A stretch of 17,411 nucleotides of DNA, from contig DATJTV010000106.1 in NCBI GenBank assembly GCA_035503055.1, forward strand, positions 1 through 17,411, read 5' to 3'. The stretch comes from JAKAWQ01 sp035503055 (lineage in GTDB: Bacteria; Pseudomonadota; Alphaproteobacteria; Acetobacterales; Acetobacteraceae). Positions within the stretch are counted from its first letter, which is position 1. Each line of letters starts with the position of its first letter. Positions 1-6,594 of this stretch are shown one piece after another. The translations under genes and the position numbers were made by a program. Below the pieces are notes generated by a model. That model had not been told where the DNA came from. It searched no databases and was given only the letters and a program-made list of their open reading frames with translations.

Positions 1-738
1 CAGATCGGCTAGAATCACGCCCGCAAGGCTCATGAGGTCGACGCGAAGCCAGATTCCATCGACCACGCCCTCGCTGAACGCGGTATAGACGATCAGCAGG
101 ATCGAGCCGCGGTCGACCAGGAAGGTGATCCATTTGTGCCGACCGAGCCACGCCCCGATCCAGAGCCGGGCGACCTGCCCGGCCACGAACGGTGCGAGAA
201 GCTGCAGCAGGATCCCCTCGATGCCGTGCATGGAGATGCCGCCTTGCGCGCCCATCAGCAGCCCGACCAGCATCGGGGTCACGAAAATGCCGATCAGGCT
301 CGAGGCCGAGGCGGCGCACACCGCGCCCGCGATATTGCCGCGCGCAATCGAGGTGAAGGCGATCGAGGACTGCACCGTCGATGGCAGCATGGTGAGGAAA
401 AGAACGCCGGGATAGAGCTCCGGCGAGAGGACGCGCGGAACCAGCACGTGCGCGGCGAGGCCGAGCGCCGGAAACACCCCGAACGTGCTTGCCAGGATCA
501 GCACCTGCAGCCGCCAGTGCGAAAGCCCCGCCCACGCCGCCTGTGGCGAGAGCCGCGCGCCGTAGAGGAAGAAAAGCAAGCCGATAACCACGGTGGTCGC
601 GTGGTCAAATCCCATCGCGACATTGCCGCGGCAGGGGAACGTCGACGCGAGCGCCGCCATCGAGACGATCGCGAGCAAGTAGGGATCGATGGGCAGGCGA
701 TCGAGCAGACGGCTTACGGAGATGCGGCGAGCGGACAT
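1..738 (-). CDS. yfeH: YfeH-type bile acid:sodium symporter family protein (3' end cut by window)
   Basis: Integral membrane transporter of the bile acid:sodium symporter superfamily, YfeH/SLC10A7 branch; the physiological substrate of YfeH proteins is not established. I translated the minus strand from an ATG at 738: 246 codons are open to the window edge with no stop, so roughly the last quarter is missing (the E. coli protein is about 330 residues). Recognisable family stretches are GLLFFLYGARLS (about residues 46-57), LPSTVQSSIAFTS, GAVCAASASSLIGIF and the late IVYTAFSEGVVDGIW; these match E. coli YfeH closely from memory. Most of the protein is hydrophobic, as expected for about ten membrane segments. 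The start is supported by GGAG six bases upstream. It is divergent from a LysR-type regulator with a 115-base gap, which suggests that regulator controls it. Identification of the family is firm; the substrate is unknown. Confidence 0.9.
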   Translation of the reverse strand, partial: MSARRISVSRLLDRLPIDPYLLAIVSMAALASTFPCRGNVAMGFDHATTVVIGLLFFLYGARLSPQAAWAGLSHWRLQVLILASTFGVFPALGLAAHVLVPRVLSPELYPGVLFLTMLPSTVQSSIAFTSIARGNIAGAVCAASASSLIGIFVTPMLVGLLMGAQGGISMHGIEGILLQLLAPFVAGQVARLWIGAWLGRHKWITFLVDRGSILLIVYTAFSEGVVDGIWLRVDLMSLAGVILADL

Positions 739-797
739 CCGGCACTCCACTCCTGGTCTCTTGTCCCGGCCCTCTTGTTTGTGCCGCGCCGCGGCAG

Positions 798-826
798 TTG
801 TGAACGCCTCCGCATCCGCTTATTGT
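798..826 (+). promoter_or_regulatory. Candidate sigma70-type promoter of the LysR gene
   Basis: TTGTGA (798-803) and TATTGT (821-826) are separated by 17 bases; each matches the sigma70 consensus at 4 of 6 positions. A transcript would begin near 833, giving a leader of about 20 bases before the ATG at 854. Both hexamers are only moderate matches, so this is a candidate only. Confidence 0.3.
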
Positions 827-846
827 CATCGCGATTCGTGATAAGC
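818..846. promoter_or_regulatory. Inverted repeat between yfeH and the LysR gene, likely operator
   Basis: GCTTAT (818-823) and ATAAGC (841-846) form a perfect 6-bp inverted repeat with a 17-bp spacer, and the spacer contains the palindrome ATCGCGAT (828-835) almost exactly at its centre. A T-N11-A pair (829/841) fits the loose LysR-box rule. The repeat overlaps a candidate plus-strand -10 (TATTGT, 821-826) and ends 8 bases before the LysR start codon, a position suited to autorepression and to control of the divergent yfeH. Binding by the neighbouring regulator is inferred. Confidence 0.45.
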
Positions 847-853
847 AGAGCCG

Positions 854-1720
854 ATGCTCGACCCACTCCTCCTCCGCAGCTTCCTTGCGGTCGCGCACGC
901 CGGGAGCTTCAGCCAAGCCGCCCGCGGGCTCCGCCTGGGCCAGCCCGCCGTCAGCCAGCACGTGCGCCGCCTCGAGCAGCATCTTGGGCGGCGGCTCTTC
1001 GTGCGCGACACCCATTCCGTCCGCATGACGCAAGAGGGTGAGGTGATGGTCGCCTTCGCGGAGGGCATTCTCGAAGCGAGCGACCGCGTGGAGCGCTATT
1101 TTGCGGGCGCTGCACTTCGCGGCCGGCTGCGCTTCGGCACCTCCGAGGATTTCGTGTTCTCCCGCCTGCCCGTCGCGCTCCGTGATTTCACGCGCTTGCA
1201 CCCGCTCGTGGACCTGGAGCTCACCGTGGGCCTCAGTGGCTGGCTCAACGCAAGGCTCGACGAGGGCGAGATCGACCTCGTGCTGGCCAAGCGCCCGGAA
1301 GGTGATGACCGCGGGCGGCTCGTCTGGCGTGATCGTCTGGTCTGGGCCGGCGCACCCGGCACGGAGATCGATCCGCGCCAGCCGGTGCCGCTGATCCTCT
1401 ATCCCCCGCCCAGCATCACCCGCGCGCGCGTGCTGCGGACCCTGGAGCGCGCCGGACGCCCGTGGCATCTCTCCTGCACCAGCGGCAGTCTCACCGGGCT
1501 CCGTGCGGCCGCACTCGCCGGGCTCGGCGTGCTGGCCCTCGCAAGCGGGCTCATCCCGCATGGGCTCGCGGAACTACCTTCCGCCAGCCTGCCATCGCTC
1601 GGTGAAGTCGAGTTCGCGCTCCGCGCCGCCGGCCGCACGCTCCGCCCGCCGGCACGCCAGCTCGGCGACGCGATCCTTGCCTATGGCGAACGGCTGCTGC
1701 AGGACGAGCCGATAGCATAG
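854..1720 (+). CDS. LysR family transcriptional regulator, LrhA-like
   Basis: A 288-residue DNA-binding regulator with the standard LysR layout: N-terminal winged helix-turn-helix (about residues 5-64, including SFSQAARGLRLGQPAVSQHVRRL and the wing around GRRLFVR), a linker helix, and a C-terminal effector-binding domain from about residue 90 (GRLRFGTSEDF onward). The effector domain resembles the LrhA subgroup rather than the E. coli YfeR regulator: it has the G-x-L-x-x-G-x-S/T-E/D-x start, a 'LxxGEIDLVLAKR' strand and a 'LTGLRAAALAGLGV' segment. The length is normal for the family. It is divergent from the yfeH homologue and convergent with the gene ending at 1781. An inverted repeat just upstream suggests autoregulation. 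The effector is unknown. The long antisense reading frame across this gene is a codon-bias shadow. Confidence 0.93.
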   Translation: MLDPLLLRSFLAVAHAGSFSQAARGLRLGQPAVSQHVRRLEQHLGRRLFVRDTHSVRMTQEGEVMVAFAEGILEASDRVERYFAGAALRGRLRFGTSEDFVFSRLPVALRDFTRLHPLVDLELTVGLSGWLNARLDEGEIDLVLAKRPEGDDRGRLVWRDRLVWAGAPGTEIDPRQPVPLILYPPPSITRARVLRTLERAGRPWHLSCTSGSLTGLRAAALAGLGVLALASGLIPHGLAELPSASLPSLGEVEFALRAAGRTLRPPARQLGDAILAYGERLLQDEPIA

Positions 1721-1743
1721 AAAACACCGGCGCCACACGCGCC
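1721..1743 (-). terminator. Possible weak terminator for the leftward RND operon
   Basis: GGCGC (1729-1733) and GCGCC (1739-1743) can form a 5-bp stem with a 5-base loop. In the leftward direction this is followed by four T's (AAAA at 1721-1724 on the plus strand). It lies about 40 bases past the stop codon at 1781, between two convergent genes. The stem is short, so confidence is low. Confidence 0.3.
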
Positions 1744-1780
1744 CCGACGCCCCGAATTCGAACGCACCCAGGCACGGAAC

Positions 1781-2131
1781 TTATCCCGCGCCCCCCTCCC
1801 GTGATTCAAGCCACCAATCGGCCCGGCCTTTTGCTGAAAACCCGGAACCAGTACGGTTGAACAGCTTGAAACTACCGCCGAAAGGGTGGACGCCGCTCCA
1901 TCTCGCCGGGGACATCGGCATCAGATGCCCACCGTCCTGCAAGGCCAGCACCGCATAGGGACGCGACACCACCGTGACGCCGGACCGCGTCTCGCTTCCC
2001 GCGTTGCCGGTCGTTGCGACATCGGCGATCAACGGGGCTGCCAGCAGAAATGCCGCGATCATTCGCCGTCCCGACCTCCGTCGCGCACGCATGCCGGTTC
2101 CGACAGAGATAAATGCCGAGAGGGCCATCAT
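1781..2131 (-). CDS. Hypothetical small exported protein downstream of the RND pump
   Basis: An open frame of 116 codons begins 13 bases after the RND permease stop, on the same strand, so it is probably the third gene of that operon. I do not recognise a family. If translation starts at the third methionine (ATG at 2092) the N-terminus reads as an arginine-rich n-region (MRARRRSGRR), a hydrophobic stretch (MIAAFLLAAPLIADV) and a possible cleavage site at GNA-GSE, that is, a signal peptide; the mature part would be about 70 residues with no cysteine. The two tandem ATG codons at 2131/2128 lack a good ribosome binding site, so the start is uncertain. Codon use is less C-biased than in its neighbours. 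The gene may be real, but part of the frame could be chance in such GC-rich DNA. Confidence 0.45.
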   Translation of the reverse strand: MMALSAFISVGTGMRARRRSGRRMIAAFLLAAPLIADVATTGNAGSETRSGVTVVSRPYAVLALQDGGHLMPMSPARWSGVHPFGGSFKLFNRTGSGFSAKGRADWWLESREGGAG

Positions 2132-2144
2132 CCGCGAGGCGGGT

Positions 2145-5100
2145 TCACTCCGCCGGCTGCACCTGGCGCGGCGTCGCTCCGCCGCGGATCCGCGCGCCCA
2201 GCTGTCCCAGCCGGTCCATGTAGATATAGACGACCGGCGTCGTGAACAGGGTCAGGACCTGCGAGACGAGAAGCCCGCCCACGATCGAATAGCCGAGCGG
2301 ATGGCGCAATGCCGCTCCCGTGCCCGTGCTCAGCATCAGCGGCAGACCGCCCAGAAGCGCGCACATCGTCGTCATCAGGATGGGCCGGAACCGGAGCAGG
2401 CAGGCTTCATGAATCGATTCCTCCGTCGTCAGTCCGCGCTGCCGCTCGGCCTCCAGCGCGAAGTCCACCAGCATGATCCCGTTCTTCTTGACGATCCCGA
2501 TCAAGAGAATGATGCCGATCATCCCCATCACGTCGAGGCCGAGGCCGAACACATAGAGGGTGAGCAGCGCGCCAAGCCCGGCCGCCGGCAGCGTCGAGAT
2601 GATCGTCAACGGATGGATGGTGTTCTCGTAGAGCATCCCGAGAATGATATAGACGGCGATCAGCGCGGCCACGATCAGGATGGGCATGCTGGCGAGCGAG
2701 GCCCGGAAGGCCTCCGCGTTGCCCTGGAAGCTGGTGCTGATCCTCGGCGGCAGATCGAGCGCCGCAACCGAGTTCCTGATCGCCGTCACCGCCGGGCCGA
2801 GCGAGGCGTTCGGCCTCAGATTGAAGCTGATCGTCACGGAAGGGAACTGGCCCTGGTGGTTGACCGCAAGCGGCCCGACCCTGTGTTGCAGCGTGACAAG
2901 CTCGCTCAGCGGAACCATGCCCGCCGTCTGCGAGCGGACATAGATCCGCTGCAGCGCATCCGGCCCGAGCTGGAACCGCGGATTGACCTCCGTGATCACC
3001 CAGTACTGATTGAGCCTGGTATAGAGCTGCGCGATCGGTCGCTGCCCGAAGGCGTCGTACAGCACCCCGTCGATGTCGGCGGGCGTGATCCCGAGCCGCG
3101 AAGCCACGCTTCGGTTGATCTCGAGATTAAGCTGCGGTCCGGCGGACTGTTGGTCGCTCGTCACGTCGATGAGCTCGGGCAGCTTCGCAAGCTGCTGCTC
3201 CACCACCGGCGCCCATTGGTTCAGCTCGTCCAAATCCACGTCCGTCAGCGTGTACTGGTACTGCGTCGCGGTCAGCCGGCCGCCGATATTGATATCCTGC
3301 ACCGCCTGCATGAAGAGCCTGACACCCGGAATCCCGCGGGTCTCCCGGCCGAGCCGCGCCATCACCTCGTCGATCGGCGGGCGCTCGCTCCTTGGCTTCA
3401 GCGCGATGAACACGCGACCCTGATTCTCGGTCGAGGTCGCCCCCCCGGCGCCGATCGCCGCTCCGATCGAGGCAACCGCAGGATCCTTCAACACCGTCGC
3501 GATCAATTGCTGCTGCAGCGCCGCCATCCCCGCGGGTGAGATGTCCTCAGCCGCTTCGGTCACGCCGAGAATGAGGCCGGTATCCTGCTCGGGGAAGAAT
3601 CCCTTGGGAATCACGATGAAAAGCCATGCCGTCGCCGCCACCGTCGCCAGCATCACCATCAGTGTGGCGAAACGGTGCCTGAGCGCCACCTTGAGCGCGC
3701 GGTCGTACGCTTCCAGTAGCGCCTCGAAGCACCATTCGAGCCCGCGCGCCAACCGCCCCTGCTCCTCGGGTCGCTCATGGCGCAACAATCGTGCCGCCAT
3801 CGCCGGCGTCAGCGTCAGGGACACCACCATCGAGAACGCGATGGTCACCGCGACCGTCACCGCGAACTCCTGGAACATGCGCCCCACCATGCCGCTCATC
3901 AGCAGCAGCGGAATGAACACCGCGACGAGCGAGATGGACATCGAGACGATCGTGAAACCGATCTCGCCGGCGCCGTCCAGCGCGGCCTGCATCGGCGTCT
4001 TGCCCATCTCGATATGCCGCGCGACGTTCTCGACCATGACGATCGCATCGTCCACGACGAAGCCCACCGCGATCGAGAGGCCCATCAGCGAGAGGTTGTC
4101 GAGACTGTAGCCGAAGGCATACATCGCCCCGAACGTCCCGATGATCGAGACCGGCACGGCAATCCCGGGAATGATCGTCGGCCAGACGCTGCGCAGGAAC
4201 AGAAAGATCACCCCGACGACGAGCCCGACGGTCAGCACCAGCGTGAACTCGACGTCGGCGACCGAGGCGCGAATGCTCGTCGTGCGATCGGAGAGCACCG
4301 AGATCTTGATCGTCGGCGGAAGCGAGGCCTCGATCTCCGGCAGCGCCTTCTTCACCGCCTGGACCGTCGCGATCACGTTCGCGCCGGGAAGCTGCTCGAC
4401 GAGCAGGATGATGCCGCGGTGCCGGTTGACCCAGCCCTTCAGCGTGATGTCCTGCGGCCCGACGACGGTTTTCCCGACGTCGCCCACCGTGATCGGCGCG
4501 CCATTGCGATAGGCGATGATCTGGCGGTCCCAATCCTCGGCGCTCAGGATTTGGTCGTTGGTCTGGAGCGTGTACGACTGCGCCGGGCCGTAGAGGCTCC
4601 CCTTCGGCTGATCGACGCTCACATTCGTAAGCGCATTCCGCACATCCTCGAGATCGAGGCCGTCGGCTGCGAGCAGCGCCGGATCGAACTCAAGCCGGAT
4701 TGCGGGGTGCTGCTCGCCGCCGACATTGACAAGCCCCACTCCCGGCACCCGCGAGAGTTTCTGCTCGACGATGCTCTCGGCATAGTCGTCCACAGTCGTG
4801 ATCGGCAACACATTCGAGGTGACGCCAAGCACCAGGATCGGCGCGTCCGCCGGGTTGACCTCGTGATAGGTGGGGGGCGTCGGCATGTCCTTCGGCAGAT
4901 TCCCCGCTGCCGCGTTGATCGCCGTCTGCACCAGCTGCGCCGCCGCATTGATATTGTCGCTGAGCGCGAATTGCAGCGTGACGTTGGTGTAGCCAAGCGA
5001 GCTCGTCGACGTCATCTGCGTCAGGTAAGGGATCTCGCCGAACTGCTTCTCGAGCGGCGTCGCGACCGACGAGGCCATCGTCTGCGGATCTGCGCCCGGC

Positions 5101-5252
5101 AGTTGCGCCGAAACCTCGATCGTCGGAAAAGAGACATCCGGGAGCGAGGCGACCGGCAGCAGCTCGAAGGAAACGGCGCCGAGCAGCACGATCGCCACCA
5201 TCAAGAGCGAGGTCGCGACCGGCCGGCGGATGAACGGCGAGGAGATGCTCAT
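2145..5252 (-). CDS. RND efflux permease, MdtB/MdtC-type
   Basis: Inner-membrane proton-driven multidrug efflux permease of the hydrophobe/amphiphile RND family (HAE1), 1035 residues, normal length. The N-terminus (SSPFIRRPVATSLLM, first membrane helix about residues 12-30) and the segments MASSVATPLEKQ, FLFLRSVWPTIIPGIAVPVS, GFVVDDAIVMVEN and SLTLTPAMAARLL match the MdtB/MdtC branch of E. coli MdtABC. The proton-relay aspartates correspond to D401 and D402. Two large periplasmic loops follow the first and seventh membrane helices, as in AcrB. The ATG overlaps the stop of the upstream membrane fusion gene (TGATG), so the two are translationally coupled. E. coli uses a MdtB2-MdtC heterotrimer; here a single permease is present, so it probably works as a homotrimer. 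The substrate cannot be read from sequence. No outer-membrane factor gene is adjacent. Confidence 0.96.
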   Translation of the reverse strand: MSISSPFIRRPVATSLLMVAIVLLGAVSFELLPVASLPDVSFPTIEVSAQLPGADPQTMASSVATPLEKQFGEIPYLTQMTSTSSLGYTNVTLQFALSDNINAAAQLVQTAINAAAGNLPKDMPTPPTYHEVNPADAPILVLGVTSNVLPITTVDDYAESIVEQKLSRVPGVGLVNVGGEQHPAIRLEFDPALLAADGLDLEDVRNALTNVSVDQPKGSLYGPAQSYTLQTNDQILSAEDWDRQIIAYRNGAPITVGDVGKTVVGPQDITLKGWVNRHRGIILLVEQLPGANVIATVQAVKKALPEIEASLPPTIKISVLSDRTTSIRASVADVEFTLVLTVGLVVGVIFLFLRSVWPTIIPGIAVPVSIIGTFGAMYAFGYSLDNLSLMGLSIAVGFVVDDAIVMVENVARHIEMGKTPMQAALDGAGEIGFTIVSMSISLVAVFIPLLLMSGMVGRMFQEFAVTVAVTIAFSMVVSLTLTPAMAARLLRHERPEEQGRLARGLEWCFEALLEAYDRALKVALRHRFATLMVMLATVAATAWLFIVIPKGFFPEQDTGLILGVTEAAEDISPAGMAALQQQLIATVLKDPAVASIGAAIGAGGATSTENQGRVFIALKPRSERPPIDEVMARLGRETRGIPGVRLFMQAVQDINIGGRLTATQYQYTLTDVDLDELNQWAPVVEQQLAKLPELIDVTSDQQSAGPQLNLEINRSVASRLGITPADIDGVLYDAFGQRPIAQLYTRLNQYWVITEVNPRFQLGPDALQRIYVRSQTAGMVPLSELVTLQHRVGPLAVNHQGQFPSVTISFNLRPNASLGPAVTAIRNSVAALDLPPRISTSFQGNAEAFRASLASMPILIVAALIAVYIILGMLYENTIHPLTIISTLPAAGLGALLTLYVFGLGLDVMGMIGIILLIGIVKKNGIMLVDFALEAERQRGLTTEESIHEACLLRFRPILMTTMCALLGGLPLMLSTGTGAALRHPLGYSIVGGLLVSQVLTLFTTPVVYIYMDRLGQLGARIRGGATPRQVQPAE

Positions 5253-6418
5253 CAGAGCATGCCCGCGCTGGCCTCGGTTACATCCTGCACGCGGGGATTT
5301 CCCGCCCCGACCTCCGCGACCTTGGCGCCATCGGCAAGTCCGTACTGGCCCGCCGTAACCACGGTATCGCCCGACTCCAACCCCTTGTCGATCAGCGCGC
5401 GCCCGCCGATCGTCTCGGCGACGCTCACGGGGCGCTCGCGCGCGGTGCCGTCCGGCGCGACCACGAACACGAACGAGCCGCTTTGCCCCTGTTGCACGGC
5501 GCTCATCGGCACCGTGATCCCGTCATGCCGGACCCCGATGACGAGCCGGACATTGACGAACTCGCCCGGCCACAACGCACGGTTCGCGTTCGGGAACGTC
5601 GCCCGCAACTGCATCGTCCCGTCGCTCTGGTTGATTGTGTTGTTCACGAGCAGCAGCGTTCCCCTACCAAGCTCGGTGCGGTCGTCCTGGCCGTAGGCAA
5701 CGGCCGACAAAGCTCCCTTCGCCATCGCCGCCTGCACTGCGGGCAAGTCGTCCTGCGGCAGCGTGAAGTCGACGTAGATCGGCTGGATCTGCGTGATCGT
5801 AACGATCGGTGTCGCGGCGCCCGCCTGGACGATGTTTCCGATATCGACGCCGAGGATCCCGGTCACGCCGTCGATCGGCGAGGTGATCCGAGTGTAGCTC
5901 AGTTGCGTTGCGGCGTTGAAAATCGCGGCCTTGTCGGCTTCCACCTGCGCCTTCGCCTCGCTCACCGCCGATTCCTGGTCGGCCACCTGCTGGGCCGAGG
6001 CGTACCCCGGCTTCAGCAGCGGGATGTAGCGGTTGAGGTTGATCTCGGCATTGGCGAGCGAGGCTTGGTCGCGCGCCAGGTTCGCCTCAGCCTCCTTGAG
6101 CGCGGCCTGGAAGGGCCTCGGGTCGAGCTCGGCGATCAGGCTCCCCGGATGCACGGTCTGCCCCTGGACGATGCCGATCTGCTCGATCGTCCCCGTCACC
6201 CGCGCGTTCACGTGCACGAGGTTGTACGCCATCACGGTTCCGATGCCCGTCAACTCGATCGGCACGTCGGAGACCGCGACCTTGGCCGCGACGACGGGCA
6301 CGGCGGCCACCGCTTCCGGCGCCTGCGGCGGTCGTCCCGCCCCATGGGCCCGCCAGCTCGCCACGCCACCGGCGCCGATCGCGACCAGGACGGCCGCTAT
6401 GACAATGCGCTTTTTCAC
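5252..6418 (-). CDS. RND efflux periplasmic adaptor (membrane fusion protein), MdtA-like
   Basis: Periplasmic adaptor that links the RND permease to an outer-membrane channel, 388 residues. It has one N-terminal membrane anchor or signal segment (about residues 4-25, KKRIVIAAVLVAIGAGG) and no lipobox cysteine. The rest follows the family layout: first half of the lipoyl domain (ARVTGTIEQIGIVQGQTVHPGSLIAELDP), an alpha-helical hairpin rich in alanine and glutamate (about 105-170), second lipoyl half (SYTRITSPIDGVTGILGVDIGNIVQAG), a beta-barrel domain and a membrane-proximal domain ending near VVTAGQYGLADGAKV. The start is GTG, with AAGGA five bases upstream. It is first in the operon and its TGA overlaps the permease ATG. 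The match to MdtA-type adaptors fits the MdtB/MdtC-type permease. Confidence 0.95.
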   Translation of the reverse strand: MKKRIVIAAVLVAIGAGGVASWRAHGAGRPPQAPEAVAAVPVVAAKVAVSDVPIELTGIGTVMAYNLVHVNARVTGTIEQIGIVQGQTVHPGSLIAELDPRPFQAALKEAEANLARDQASLANAEINLNRYIPLLKPGYASAQQVADQESAVSEAKAQVEADKAAIFNAATQLSYTRITSPIDGVTGILGVDIGNIVQAGAATPIVTITQIQPIYVDFTLPQDDLPAVQAAMAKGALSAVAYGQDDRTELGRGTLLLVNNTINQSDGTMQLRATFPNANRALWPGEFVNVRLVIGVRHDGITVPMSAVQQGQSGSFVFVVAPDGTARERPVSVAETIGGRALIDKGLESGDTVVTAGQYGLADGAKVAEVGAGNPRVQDVTEASAGML

Positions 6419-6452
6419 GGCCGTCCTTCCGAAAATTCAAACCGGCCCTACG

Positions 6453-6472
6453 CGAGCCCCTACTCCGGCTCG
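6453..6472. promoter_or_regulatory. Inverted repeat upstream of the RND operon, possible operator
   Basis: CGAGCC (6453-6458) and GGCTCG (6467-6472) form a perfect 6-bp inverted repeat with an 8-base spacer, 35 bases upstream of the adaptor start codon. The position suits a repressor site in the operon promoter, but no regulator gene is adjacent and I could not find convincing -35/-10 hexamers. A chance palindrome in GC-rich DNA is quite possible. Confidence 0.25.
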
Positions 6473-6552
6473 TGGTTCCTTTCTCGGACGGAAGCCCGAG
6501 ACGGCCAGCATGGGTGATCTGGGCCACGCGCCCGCCCCGTCCAGCCTCGCTC

Positions 6553-6572
6553 CCCGCATCGCGCCATGCGGG
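6553..6572 (-). terminator. Hairpin after copA, possible terminator
   Basis: CCCGCAT (6553-6559) and ATGCGGG (6566-6572) form a perfect 7-bp stem with a 6-base loop, 22 bases beyond the copA stop. No T-run follows in the leftward direction, so it may act as a weak or factor-assisted terminator, or only protect the 3' end of the mRNA. Confidence 0.4.
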
Positions 6573-6594
6573 CGGCGAATGGCCCTACCGACCT

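Noticed and set aside
136..1041. Long plus-strand frame of about 300 codons across the yfeH region
   Set aside because: Its composition is Arg/His/Glu/Asp-rich with no domain, and it is antisense to a clear membrane transporter; typical shadow frame of GC-rich coding DNA.
605..1561. Minus-strand frame of 318 codons antisense to the LysR gene
   Set aside because: It overlaps a convincing LysR regulator over most of its length and has no recognisable domain.
1974..5696. Very long plus-strand frames antisense to the RND pump and adaptor
   Set aside because: Charged low-complexity translations rich in Arg, Asp and His; the opposite strand encodes unmistakable RND and adaptor proteins.
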